A stretch of 64,000 nucleotides of DNA. Origin: JAGOEF01 sp029564465. Lineage in GTDB: Bacteria > Bacteroidota > Bacteroidia > Bacteroidales > ML635J-15. Under the pieces are notes generated by a model. It had not been told where the DNA came from and did no database searches. It saw only the letters and a program-made list of their open reading frames with translations. Below, piece by piece: positions 51,412 through 61,773 of this stretch. The stretch covers positions 44,902-108,901 of the forward strand of contig JAKQPY010000225.1 in assembly GCA_029564465.1 (NCBI GenBank), given 5' to 3'. Both the position numbers and the translations under genes were made by a program. Numbering within the stretch: the stretch's first letter is position 1; each line of letters starts with the position of its first letter.

Positions 51412-52542
51412 ATGCCCGAAATGGAAAGAATATTGGTTTTAGGAGTTGGAAACGCTCAGGTTGATTTTATTAAGTATTGTAGGGATTTTGGATTTGAGGT
51501 TTTTGCCTGTAGTTATCGGCACGAAGGACGGGGCATAAAATATGCTAATCATTTTGAGATAATCGATATAAAAGATATTGAAGGAGTAAAAAAATTCGTT
51601 TCACGGAATAATATTGATTATATCTACAGCGTTGGCAGCGATGTTGCCATGCCTGTGGTAAGCGAAATTTCTTCTTTGCTGAAGAATCAAAATTTCATGC
51701 AAAACAACACAGCGATAATATGCAACAATAAGACGAAGCTACGCGACACATTACAAAATCTGAAATCAGGGATTTATAATGTTGCCTATACACATATTGT
51801 TAGTGTTGACGATGTTGAAACCTGGGATGTATTTCCTGCCATGGTAAAACCTGTTGATAGTCAGGGACAGAGAGGGATAACCAAGGTTGAGAACAAAGAA
51901 GAGTTAAAAAATGCAGTAAAAACAGCTATAGCATATTCACCATCTTGCAGGGGAATTATTGAGGAGTTTGTAGCGGGTTTTGAAATCTCTGTCAATACAT
52001 ATTTACTCAATGGTAATCCAGTTTTCTATTTTCTTACAGAAAGAATAAGCTTTGATAACTATCCAGGCGGCATTATTAAGAAACATCTATACCCAGTAAC
52101 GAAAAAGATACCCGAAAGTGCGATTAAGGACTTGGTGTGCGACACAGCCCGGCATCTTGGAATTATCAATGGGCCAGCATATTATCAACTCAAAATTACG
52201 CCCAAAAAACAAGTCAAAGTTATTGAAATAACACCCCGATTTGATGGCTGTCATTTATGGCATTTAATTAAACAAATGGGCGGCCCCGATCTATTTAAGA
52301 TAGTATTAAATCATATTCGGGGAATTGAACCTAGTAAAAACGATTTTATTGACTTACCTAAAAATATTGTCTCAGAACTTGAGTTTTTCACTTGCCCATC
52401 CCACCAAATTATGAATAGGGAAGCATATAAAGTTTCTGATAAAGCCATATATGTTGAGTGGTATTACGAGAATGGAGAGCTAACTCGTCCCATAAATACT
52501 TTTCAAGAGAAAGTTGGTTATCAGATTTGTATTGATAGATAA
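51412..52542 (+). CDS. ATP-grasp domain protein
   Basis: Predicted 376-residue ATP-grasp ligase. MERILVLGVGNAQVDFIKYC at the N-terminus and FACSYRHEGRGIKYANHFEI form the preATP-grasp domain. VFPAMVKPVDSQGQRGITKV (residues near 140-160) is the ATP-grasp lid and glycine loop, IIEEFVAGFEISVNTYLL and KVIEITPRFDGCHLWHLIKQ carry the acidic metal ligands. Initiation could be at 51412 or 51421. In glycan loci such proteins may couple amino acids or acids to sugars; no substrate is evident here. The family is common in surface-polysaccharide clusters. Confidence 0.8.
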   Translation: MPEMERILVLGVGNAQVDFIKYCRDFGFEVFACSYRHEGRGIKYANHFEIIDIKDIEGVKKFVSRNNIDYIYSVGSDVAMPVVSEISSLLKNQNFMQNNTAIICNNKTKLRDTLQNLKSGIYNVAYTHIVSVDDVETWDVFPAMVKPVDSQGQRGITKVENKEELKNAVKTAIAYSPSCRGIIEEFVAGFEISVNTYLLNGNPVFYFLTERISFDNYPGGIIKKHLYPVTKKIPESAIKDLVCDTARHLGIINGPAYYQLKITPKKQVKVIEITPRFDGCHLWHLIKQMGGPDLFKIVLNHIRGIEPSKNDFIDLPKNIVSELEFFTCPSHQIMNREAYKVSDKAIYVEWYYENGELTRPINTFQEKVGYQICIDR

Positions 52543-52614
52543 AATAGAATTTAATTTACCCCAGATTAGCTGAAAAAAGCAAAAAGCATTAAGAAACACC
52601 CACCCCGCCCCGTA

Positions 52615-52790
52615 CGCCACGTTTAGGTTATCTCTGCGCACTTTGCGTTAATCTTTGTGTCCTCTGCGGTAAAAAGAAATCGTAATGCGTTAGATAAATA
52701 CAGAACCGCCACGATACGCCACAACCGCCACGTTTATAAATTCCCCCAGTGCCTTCTGCGCTAACAACCGTCTCTGTAGCGGTTAAAAAA
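52615..52790. repeat. Two imperfect intergenic repeat copies (111-bp spacing)
   Basis: Two related blocks lie in the 324-base gap between the ATP-grasp gene and wecE. Each starts with cgccacgttta (52615 and 52726) and continues into a ctgcgc...gcggt(t)aaaaa stretch ending near 52675 and 52790. Such ctttgcg-type intergenic repeats are common in bacterial chromosomes. No gene is seen in this gap. Confidence 0.6.
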
Positions 52791-52866
52791 CTTTATCGCA
52801 TACTTAATTTCAAAAAATTGCATCTTCATTTAGGAAATAAAATTTATTTATAAATTGCGAAAAAAA

Positions 52867-53997
52867 ATGATACCCTTCAACAAGCCCTATATCACAGGAA
52901 AGGAAGTGCACTACATCTACGATGCTGTGGCCACCGGTAAAATTTCGGGAAATGGTAAATACACAAAGCTCTGCCAGGAGTTCATGGAACAAACCTGGGG
53001 CTTTAAGAAAGTGCTGCTTACTACCTCATGTACCGATGCACTCGAAATGGCTGCAATGTTGCTCGACATTAAGCCCGGCGATGAAGTAATTGTGCCATCT
53101 TATACCTTTGTAAGCACCGCCTTGGCATTTGTGCGACAGGGAGCCCATATCGTGTTTGCCGATAGCCGGCCTGATTGTCCGGGTATTGACGAATCGAAAA
53201 TAGAAGCACTGATTACCCCAAAAACCAAAGCCATCGTGCCGGTTCATTATGCCGGAGTGGCCTGCGATATGGATGTAATTATGGATATTGCCAACCGGTA
53301 TAATTTATGGGTAGTCGAGGATGCGGCACAATGTATCGATTCGTTTTATAAAGGCAGAGCATTGGGGAGTATAGGTCATCTGGGGTGTTTTTCGTTTCAC
53401 GAAACCAAGAATTTACAATGCGGAGAAGGAGGGGCTTTAGCCATAAATGACGATAGATTTATCAAGCGATCCGAAATAATCTGGGAAAAAGGCACCAATC
53501 GCGCTGAGTTTTTTCGGGGTGAAGTAAACAAATACGGTTGGGTTGATATAGGATCTTCTTTTTTACCATCCGAAATTGTTGCCGCTTTTTTGTGGGCGCA
53601 GTTAGAGAATTATAAAGATATTCAACAAAAGAGAATTCATTTATGGAGTAATTATTATAATCGATTAAGCCCTATCGTTGGTAAATGCAATCTAAGGCTG
53701 CCGATAATACCAGATTTTGCCTCTAATAATGCCCACATGTTTTATTTGGTGTGTGGTAGTTTGCAAGAGCGAACTCATTTATTGGGTGGACTTAAAGAAC
53801 AAGGAATTCTTTCGGTTTTTCATTATTTGGCCTTACATAGAAGCGATTTTTATAAAAATAAAAGCGAAAATATTCTATTACCCAATTGCGATAGGTTTGC
53901 CGATTGTTTATTCCGGCTGCCTTTATATTTTGAGATGACTGAGGCTGACACCGAAGTTGTTTGTTCTGCAATTAATAATGTGTGTTGCTCCGGTTGA
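52867..53997 (+). CDS. wecE: dTDP-4-amino-4,6-dideoxygalactose transaminase
   Basis: PLP-dependent aminotransferase of the RffA/WecE type, converting dTDP-4-keto-6-deoxyglucose to dTDP-4-amino-4,6-dideoxygalactose. The 376-residue product begins MIPFNKPYITGKEVHYIYDA; ATG at 52867 is chosen over TTG at 52855. Motifs are LTTSCTDALEMAAMLLDIKP, GDEVIVPSYTFVSTALAFV, VPVHYAGVACDMDVIM, VVEDAAQCIDSFYKGRALGS and the cofactor lysine K181 in SFHETKNLQCGEGGAL. This follows the E. coli WecE sequence closely in my recollection. No rmlA or rmlB is seen in the window, so the dTDP-sugar must come from elsewhere. Confidence 0.92.
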   Translation: MIPFNKPYITGKEVHYIYDAVATGKISGNGKYTKLCQEFMEQTWGFKKVLLTTSCTDALEMAAMLLDIKPGDEVIVPSYTFVSTALAFVRQGAHIVFADSRPDCPGIDESKIEALITPKTKAIVPVHYAGVACDMDVIMDIANRYNLWVVEDAAQCIDSFYKGRALGSIGHLGCFSFHETKNLQCGEGGALAINDDRFIKRSEIIWEKGTNRAEFFRGEVNKYGWVDIGSSFLPSEIVAAFLWAQLENYKDIQQKRIHLWSNYYNRLSPIVGKCNLRLPIIPDFASNNAHMFYLVCGSLQERTHLLGGLKEQGILSVFHYLALHRSDFYKNKSENILLPNCDRFADCLFRLPLYFEMTEADTEVVCSAINNVCCSG

Positions 53998-53999
53998 AG

Positions 54000-55415
54000 A
54001 TGTTGAATTTTGATTATTTCATAAGGACATTTGATGCCTATTTTACGGGTTGGGATTTTGCTATTATGCCTTTTATTTTAATTGCAATTGCTTTGTATGG
54101 GCGTTCGGTTAAAAAGAAAAGAGAAGTCAGTGATCCGGTATATCATTACTACGCCCTAGCCTTAAATATAAAAATAATTGGAGCGGTATTGTTTTGCCTT
54201 GGCTACACCATTCTGTTGCGGGGCGGTGATACCAGTTTATATTTTTGGAGCAGTCGTTCGTGTGCCAATTTAGCCTATGACGATTTTGGGGCGTATTGGC
54301 AAATTCTTATAGGAAAAGTAAATACCGAAACCTTGTCGGCATTTAACAGCGAAACCGGCTATGTGGCTTATACCCGCGATATGCGTGCTTTTGCCGTAGT
54401 GCGACTTACTTCGGTAATTTCACTTGTATTTGGCAAATCGTATTTGCTAACTACCATGGCACTTAATTTAGTGCTTTTTAATGCATTTTGGCGATTTTTT
54501 CGTTTGCTGCATAGTTTGTATCCTCATTTGGCCAAGCCCATGTTCTGGAGTGTGTTTCTAATTCCATCGGTGGTGTTTTGGGGAAGCGGTATTTTAAAAG
54601 ATTCTTACACCATGGCGGCTACATTATGGTTTACCTATGCTGCCTATTATCTCATCATAAAATTCGACAGAAAACAGTTTTGGCGTTGTGTGCTGTATGC
54701 CATTATTTCGGTGTATATTTTTGTGATTATTAAACCCTATATTTTGTTTGCACTTATTGGAGGTATCAGCATGTGGTTTGTGTTTGGTTGGTTAAAAAAA
54801 GTGAAACGCCCTTTTTTAAGGGTTTTTGTGTTTCCGTTATTGTTGGGCCTCGCTTTTGTCGGTGCAGGTGCCGGTGTTGTCAGGTTAACGCAATCGGCCG
54901 GGGGCTTTTACCGTTCACCCGAAACGATGATGGAAAGGGCTGTGATAATTCAGAACGACCTGAAGCAAGATTATTATGGCGACAATAGTTTTGATATTGG
55001 TCGTTTCGATGCGTCGTATTCTGGAGTTATGTCGAAATCTCCCATTGCCATAGTGTCCGGATTATTTCGTCCGTTTCTGTGGGAGGCAACTGGGCCTACT
55101 TTGTTTATGTCGGCAATCGAAAATACTGTAATTATGGTTTTGTTGTTATTGGCAATACTGGGACGTGGAATAAGAAATTTCTTCAAGCAGCTTTCGGAGA
55201 ACCATTATGTGGTTTTTGCTTTGAGTTTTTCGATGCTGTTGGCGTTTATGATTGGCTTGACTACTGCCAATTTTGGAGCCTTAGTCCGCTATAAAATTCC
55301 ATTTTTGCCCTTGTTGATCTCTGCATTGCTTATTATTTACTTTAATTATCGAAAGATTAGAAAAGATAGTAAAATCACAAGTAAACACCCTATTGATGAG
55401 AAAAATTACCCATAA
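54000..55415 (+). CDS. Polytopic membrane protein, possible Wzy-like polymerase
   Basis: Predicted 471-residue inner-membrane protein with about ten hydrophobic helices. ATG at 54000 lies three bases after the wecE stop; another in-frame start at 53982 would overlap it. A GGDTSLYFWSSR loop, a PSVVFWGSGILKDSYTMAAT segment and a large periplasmic loop are present, features seen in O-antigen polymerases and unassigned glycan-locus proteins. No catalytic motif can be named, so polymerase function is inferred from position and topology. It overlaps the next gene by 20 bases. Confidence 0.6.
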   Translation: MLNFDYFIRTFDAYFTGWDFAIMPFILIAIALYGRSVKKKREVSDPVYHYYALALNIKIIGAVLFCLGYTILLRGGDTSLYFWSSRSCANLAYDDFGAYWQILIGKVNTETLSAFNSETGYVAYTRDMRAFAVVRLTSVISLVFGKSYLLTTMALNLVLFNAFWRFFRLLHSLYPHLAKPMFWSVFLIPSVVFWGSGILKDSYTMAATLWFTYAAYYLIIKFDRKQFWRCVLYAIISVYIFVIIKPYILFALIGGISMWFVFGWLKKVKRPFLRVFVFPLLLGLAFVGAGAGVVRLTQSAGGFYRSPETMMERAVIIQNDLKQDYYGDNSFDIGRFDASYSGVMSKSPIAIVSGLFRPFLWEATGPTLFMSAIENTVIMVLLLLAILGRGIRNFFKQLSENHYVVFALSFSMLLAFMIGLTTANFGALVRYKIPFLPLLISALLIIYFNYRKIRKDSKITSKHPIDEKNYP

Positions 55416-56838
55416 ACAACTGATTGTGTTGATTTTGCTTGGCGCATTATGTGTTCGTCTGATATTCACCATATTTGTTGCCCAAACCTACTTCGGAAAA
55501 CCTGATTTCTATGTTATGGGCGATACCCAAACTTATATGACCATGGCTACCAATTTGGTGGATCATGGAAGCTACAGCACCTCTCCCGACAATCTTAATG
55601 GAGTTGCCTCTCGCCTACCGGGATATCCATTATTATTATCCATAGTGTATTTGATTTGTGGGAGAAATATTCTATTAAGCTTTTTTGTTGTTATTACCCT
55701 TCAAATATTGGCTGATGTGTTGAGTGCTTATTTTCTGTATCGCATCAGCCTGAAATACCTCAATTCAAAGCGGATTGCTTTATTATCGATGCTCCTCTAT
55801 TCGATATACCCATTTATAATTGTCTGGGTGCCGGTTGTGGCTACTGAAACATTCTCTGTTTTTTTTATGTTATGGGGATTGTTGATTCTCGGTGCAGCTC
55901 CCAAAATACGAAATTGCTTAATTGGAGGGGCACTATTGGCAGTAAGTGTATTTATGCGTCCTCAAATATCGGTGTTGATAGTAATTTTTATTCTCGTTTA
56001 TCTGATTACCCATCGAAAAGTATTAAAGAAGGCAATGGTTTCGGTTTTTCTTATGGCATTGGGCTTTGGTATGGTATATTCGCCTTGGGTGATTCGCAAT
56101 TATATACTTCTCGACCAACTGGTTATTTTTCAAAAAATATCGGGAGGAATTCCTACTTTTAATCGCGACGTGAAAGCGGTGCGATCTTATATTTATTCAA
56201 TAAAGACCGAATGGGACCCGCAGTTTTTTCAAATTGTTCGCAACGAAGCGGTTGATTGGCCCGAAATTGCCTATATTTCGAAAGAAGACAGCCTGATGTT
56301 GCGACGTGCCGAGTATTTGGCCAAAAATTGTGGTTCGGGCATTAGTTGTTGGGCAGAATATTGGAACATGGACAATAAAAGAATGTCCGAATGCAAGTCG
56401 TGCAACGATTCTATTGTGTATTATTTTACCACATTGCGAAAGCGGCAAATTGAGGCAAATCCATTTCATTATCATGTTGTTTTACCGGCAAAAAATCTAG
56501 GCAAGGCCCTGTTTAAAACAGGTTTTACAAAAGAAAGTAGGGGGGGAGTTTTATTAATTGGCAATATTTTGTTCTTGTTTCGGAGTCTGTTACTTATTTT
56601 GGGTTTGATAGGTGTTTTTATTATGATGAAACGAAAGATATTGTTGGGCTATGTGATTTTTATTTTTTGGGCAACTGTCTATTTTTATTTATGCTATGTT
56701 ACCCGAAACCTCGAAATGCGTTATTTCCTAAACAACGATGTGCTAATGCTGATTCCAGCCGCCTATTTGCTTCATCTGTTGTGGTGTCGATTAAGGAAAA
56801 TAAATACTATTGCCCAAGATACCAATGGATTGCACTGA
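55396..56838 (+). CDS. GT39/ArnT-like membrane glycosyltransferase
   Basis: Predicted 480-residue GT-C enzyme that would move a sugar from a lipid phosphate to a glycan or protein on the periplasmic side. The signature DFYVMGDTQTYMTMATNLVD near residue 35 (acidic residue in the first periplasmic loop) and ASRLPGYPLLLSIVYLICG near 75-95 are typical of PMT/ArnT-like proteins, followed by about ten helices. ATG at 55396 overlaps the upstream gene end; TTG at 55393 is less likely. A DPM-like gene at 50467 could provide its donor. Confidence 0.83.
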   Translation: MRKITHKQLIVLILLGALCVRLIFTIFVAQTYFGKPDFYVMGDTQTYMTMATNLVDHGSYSTSPDNLNGVASRLPGYPLLLSIVYLICGRNILLSFFVVITLQILADVLSAYFLYRISLKYLNSKRIALLSMLLYSIYPFIIVWVPVVATETFSVFFMLWGLLILGAAPKIRNCLIGGALLAVSVFMRPQISVLIVIFILVYLITHRKVLKKAMVSVFLMALGFGMVYSPWVIRNYILLDQLVIFQKISGGIPTFNRDVKAVRSYIYSIKTEWDPQFFQIVRNEAVDWPEIAYISKEDSLMLRRAEYLAKNCGSGISCWAEYWNMDNKRMSECKSCNDSIVYYFTTLRKRQIEANPFHYHVVLPAKNLGKALFKTGFTKESRGGVLLIGNILFLFRSLLLILGLIGVFIMMKRKILLGYVIFIFWATVYFYLCYVTRNLEMRYFLNNDVLMLIPAAYLLHLLWCRLRKINTIAQDTNGLH

Positions 56839-56939
56839 TTGTTTTTAGGCTAAAATTATTTTCAGGGACTCATCAAAATCGGTTTATAAAACCCTACCGA
56901 TTTGCGATAACTTTTCGAAATTGTTAGTAAAATATCTCT

Positions 56940-56947
56940 TAGATTTG
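56940..56947 (+). promoter_or_regulatory. Putative -7 element upstream of purF
   Basis: TAGATTTG fits TAnnTTTG, 36 bases before the ATG at 56984. A TTG at 56921-56923 lies 16 bases upstream, slightly short for a -33 box. Confidence 0.4.
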
Positions 56948-56983
56948 CGATGCGTTTCGGAAACGAACAATAACCGGAGAACT

Positions 56984-58885
56984 ATGAGCGATGCAATCAA
57001 ACACGAATGCGGAATAGCCATCATCAGGCTGCTGAAACCGCTGGAATATTATCACCAGAAGTACGGCACCTGGCAATGGGGAATGAACAAACTCTACCTG
57101 CTGATGGAAAAGCAGCACAACCGCGGCCAGGATGGTGCCGGGGCAGTATGCATTAAAACCGATATGCAGCCCGGCGTAAAATACATCAACCGATACCGCT
57201 CGGTGCGCATAAACCCCATTCAGCATATTTTCGAACAGATAAACGATAACCTGAAACGTAGCATCGAAGCTGACGAAACCTGCCTGCACGATTGCCAGAC
57301 AGCCAAAACCAATGTCGATTTTGCCGGTGAAGTGTATATGGGTCACCTGCGTTACGGCACCTTCGGAAAAAACGAAATCGAATATGTGCATCCGGTTATC
57401 AGGCAGAACAACTGGCGTTCGCGCACACTGGTTATGGCCGGAAACTTCAACCTCACCAACGTGGATGAAATGTTCCGCTACCTGATAGATTTTGGCCAGC
57501 ACCCCCGCGACTATTCCGATACCGTTACCGCCCTCGAAATGGTGGGTCTCTATCTCGACGAAGAAAACCAGCGCCTGTTTCGCGACTACAAAAACAAAGG
57601 CATTCCCAATAAGGATATTTCGCATCACATCGAAGGAAACATCGATCTGAACAAAATTCTGGCAAGTGCCAGTCAGAACTGGGACGGGGGCTATGCCATG
57701 GCAGGGCTGCTGGGTCACGGCGATTCGTTTGTGATTCGTGACCCCTGGGGGATACGGCCTGCACATTACTATGCCGACGACGAGGTGGTGGTGGTGGCAT
57801 CGGAACGACCCGTAATTCAAACCGTGTTCAACGTGCCATTCGAAAAGGTGAACGAGGTGTTGCCCGGTCATGCACTGGTTATCCGCAAAAACGGTACGGT
57901 GCAGCACAGCCTGGTTCGTGTGCCGCGCACAACAACGCCCTGTTCCTTCGAACGCATCTATTTCTCGCGGGGTACCGATACCGATATTTACCGCGAGCGC
58001 AAGAAACTCGGCGAATTGCTGGTGCCGAAAATACTCGAAGCCATTGATTACGATTTCGAAAACACGGTGTTCTCGTTTATCCCCAATACTGCCGAAACCG
58101 CTTTCTATGGTATGTTGAAAGGTCTCGAGAACTACCTGCTGCAGCGAAATAAAAAGATTATATCCGAGAACCGCGATCACCTCAACGACGAACTGCTCGA
58201 TCAGATTTTCTCGCTGCGACCCCGTGTCGAGAAGATTGCCGTGAAGGATGTGAAGCTGCGCACCTTTATCAGTAACGACGAAAGCCGAAACGATCTGGTG
58301 AATCACGTCTACGACATTACCTACGGCACCATTGTTCCGCATCGCGACACGCTCGTAATTATCGACGACAGCATTGTGCGTGGCACCACCCTGCGCGAAA
58401 GCATCCTGCGCATTCTCGACAGGCTGAATCCGCGCAAAATAATTATTGTGTCGTCGGCACCGCAGATACGCTACCCCGACTGCTATGGGATTGATATGGC
58501 CAAACTGGGCGATTTTGTGGCTTTTCAGGCGGCTATTGCCCTGCTCAACGAGCGCGGAATGCAGCATATTATCGAATCGGTGTACGAAAAGTGCAAGGCG
58601 CAGCAAAACCTTCCGAAAGAAGAGATTATTAATTATGTGTCGCAAATATACCAGCCATTCAGCACCGAGGAAGTGTCGGCCAAAATAGCCGAGATTATCC
58701 GCAACAGCCATATTAAATCGGATGTAGGGGTTATTTTTCAGACGGTTGAAGACCTGCACCGTGCCTGCCCCGCGAACCATGGCGATTGGTATTTTACGGG
58801 CGATTACCCAACCCCCGGCGGCAACAAGGTGGTAAACACTTCGTTTATTAATTTTAAGGAAGGCCGCAACCAACGGGCGTATTAG
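56984..58885 (+). CDS. purF: Amidophosphoribosyltransferase, long Bacteroidota form
   Basis: First committed enzyme of purine synthesis, making phosphoribosylamine from PRPP and glutamine. The product has 633 residues, longer than the usual 460-510 because of inserts seen in this phylum. ATG at 56984 gives MSDAIKHECGIAIIRLL, so the class II amidotransferase cysteine is C9 after a short propeptide. QHNRGQDGAGAV, YMGHLRYGTFG and VIRDPWGIRPAHYY belong to the glutaminase half. LVIIDDSIVRGTTLRESI near residue 457 is the PRPP-binding loop. A second canonical PurF elsewhere would make this a paralogue with an unknown role. It lies 145 bases after the glycan cluster and is much GC-richer. Confidence 0.82.
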   Translation: MSDAIKHECGIAIIRLLKPLEYYHQKYGTWQWGMNKLYLLMEKQHNRGQDGAGAVCIKTDMQPGVKYINRYRSVRINPIQHIFEQINDNLKRSIEADETCLHDCQTAKTNVDFAGEVYMGHLRYGTFGKNEIEYVHPVIRQNNWRSRTLVMAGNFNLTNVDEMFRYLIDFGQHPRDYSDTVTALEMVGLYLDEENQRLFRDYKNKGIPNKDISHHIEGNIDLNKILASASQNWDGGYAMAGLLGHGDSFVIRDPWGIRPAHYYADDEVVVVASERPVIQTVFNVPFEKVNEVLPGHALVIRKNGTVQHSLVRVPRTTTPCSFERIYFSRGTDTDIYRERKKLGELLVPKILEAIDYDFENTVFSFIPNTAETAFYGMLKGLENYLLQRNKKIISENRDHLNDELLDQIFSLRPRVEKIAVKDVKLRTFISNDESRNDLVNHVYDITYGTIVPHRDTLVIIDDSIVRGTTLRESILRILDRLNPRKIIIVSSAPQIRYPDCYGIDMAKLGDFVAFQAAIALLNERGMQHIIESVYEKCKAQQNLPKEEIINYVSQIYQPFSTEEVSAKIAEIIRNSHIKSDVGVIFQTVEDLHRACPANHGDWYFTGDYPTPGGNKVVNTSFINFKEGRNQRAY

Positions 58886-58936
58886 AATCTTCTCCCCCCT
58901 GAACATTCCGCTTTTTTATCTGTTTTCTTTTAAAAA

Positions 58937-58969
58937 TTGAAAAGACTGGCGGCAAAATGATTAGTTTTG
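58937..58969 (+). promoter_or_regulatory. Putative promoter of the suf operon
   Basis: TTG at 58937-58939, 22 bases, then TAGTTTTG at 58962-58969 approximates the TTTG / TAnnTTTG promoter. The expected transcript would begin about 25 bases before the sufB ATG. Confidence 0.45.
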
Positions 58970-59002
58970 TTGTTGTTCTTTTTTTGAAACGAAGTAAACG
59001 AT

Positions 59003-60453
<1,451 letters not shown>

Positions 60454-60457
<4 letters not shown>

Positions 60458-61014
60458 TTCGCGATGTAACATACAACCGTTTCAACACCATGATGGAAAC
60501 CCGCGATTTCGATCCCCGGCATATTTTTGCATTGTTGCAAAGCGACGATAGCATGGTGGCCGAGGCCATCGAAACCGCGTTGTATGGTAAGCATCCCCAC
60601 GCCTGGCGCAGCGCATGGTGTCTCAAGCACTTTCTGCCTGAGGGCAACACGGCGCTTCAGCAGCAGCTTGGTGCCTTGCTCGACCGCGTAGAAACCGCCA
60701 GCCCCGACGGCTACCAGCGCGAACTGCTCAAACTCATCAGCCTCTGTACATTGAGCGATGATCTGTTGGGCCGCCTTACCGACATTTGCTTCAGCATCTG
60801 GGAACAACCCCGCAAGCAGGGTTCGGTTCGCAGCGAAGCCTACAAAACACTCGTAAGCATCGCCGCCGTTTATCCCGAACTCAAACCCGAACTGGTGCTC
60901 ATCTTCGACGCCTATTCCGACACATTCAGCCACGGCATAAAACATTCGCTTTCGCGGATGCGAAATCAACTCGAAAAAGAAATTAAACAGAATAAAACCA
61001 CCGAATTATGTTAA
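60454..61014 (+). CDS. Uncharacterised helical (HEAT-like) protein between SufB and SufC
   Basis: Predicted 186-residue soluble, strongly alpha-helical protein with no family I can name confidently. Repeated helix pairs such as DDSMVAEAIETALYGKHPHA WRSAWCLKH and RSEAYKTLVSIAAVYPELKP resemble HEAT-type repeats. Its ATG overlaps the sufB stop by four bases and its 3' end overlaps the sufC start by seven, so it is translated within the suf operon. A role in Fe-S assembly, for example as an adaptor of the SufBCD complex, is an inference from position. An internal Met at 60490 is an alternative start. Confidence 0.78.
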
Positions 61015-61760
61015 GCATTAAAAACCTGCACGCAAAAATCAACGATAAAGAAATTCTGAAAGGCCTCGACCTCGAAGTAAAACCGGGAGAGGTACACGCC
61101 ATTATGGGTCCCAACGGTTCGGGCAAATCGACGCTGGCTGCGGTGCTTACCGGCCGCGATTTGTTTGAAGTTACCGCCGGCGATGTGCACTTTATGGGTA
61201 AAAACCTGCTTGAGATGTCGCCCGAAGACCGTGCGCGCGAAGGTATGTTCCTCAGTTTTCAGTATCCCGTTGAGATTCCCGGCGTAAGCATGGTAAACTT
61301 TCTGCGCACTGCCGTAAACGAAAAACGCAAGTATCATGGCGAAGAACCGCTCAGTTCGGCCTCTTTCCTGAAGTATATGCGCGAAATGAGCGAAATGGTC
61401 GAAATCGACAGCAAGCTCACCAACCGCTCGGTGAACGAAGGCTTTTCGGGTGGCGAGAAAAAGAAAAACGAAATATTCCAGATGGCCATGCTGCAACCCC
61501 GTCTGGCAATTCTCGACGAAACCGATTCGGGTCTCGATATCGATGCGCTGCGCATTGTGGCCAACGGTGTCAACAAACTGAAAACCGAAAACAACGCCAC
61601 CATCGTAATAACCCACTATCAGCGCCTGCTCGATTACATTGTTCCCGACAAGGTTCACATTCTCTACAATGGACGTATTGTGAAAACCGCCGGCAAAGAA
61701 TTGGCCCTCGAGCTTGAGGATAAGGGCTACGAATGGATTAAAAACAGTGTTCAGCAATAA
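61008..61760 (+). CDS. sufC: Fe-S cluster assembly ATPase SufC
   Basis: ABC-type ATPase of the SufBC2D complex. The 250-residue protein has Walker A GPNGSGKST at residues 34-42, the signature NEGFSGGEKKKNEIFQM near 143-160 and Walker B LAILDETDSGLDIDALRI near 164-180, plus the H in VITHYQRLLDYI. These are diagnostic of SufC. Its 5' end overlaps the helical protein gene. It is followed closely by sufD. Confidence 0.96.
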   Translation: MLSIKNLHAKINDKEILKGLDLEVKPGEVHAIMGPNGSGKSTLAAVLTGRDLFEVTAGDVHFMGKNLLEMSPEDRAREGMFLSFQYPVEIPGVSMVNFLRTAVNEKRKYHGEEPLSSASFLKYMREMSEMVEIDSKLTNRSVNEGFSGGEKKKNEIFQMAMLQPRLAILDETDSGLDIDALRIVANGVNKLKTENNATIVITHYQRLLDYIVPDKVHILYNGRIVKTAGKELALELEDKGYEWIKNSVQQ

Positions 61761-61773
61761 ATTGATGCACATT

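Noticed and set aside
56939..58906. A 655-codon open frame on the minus strand across purF
   Set aside because: It is antisense to a gene with clear amidotransferase motifs on the plus strand, and its translation has no recognisable domain. The GC-rich codon pattern of purF explains the open frame.
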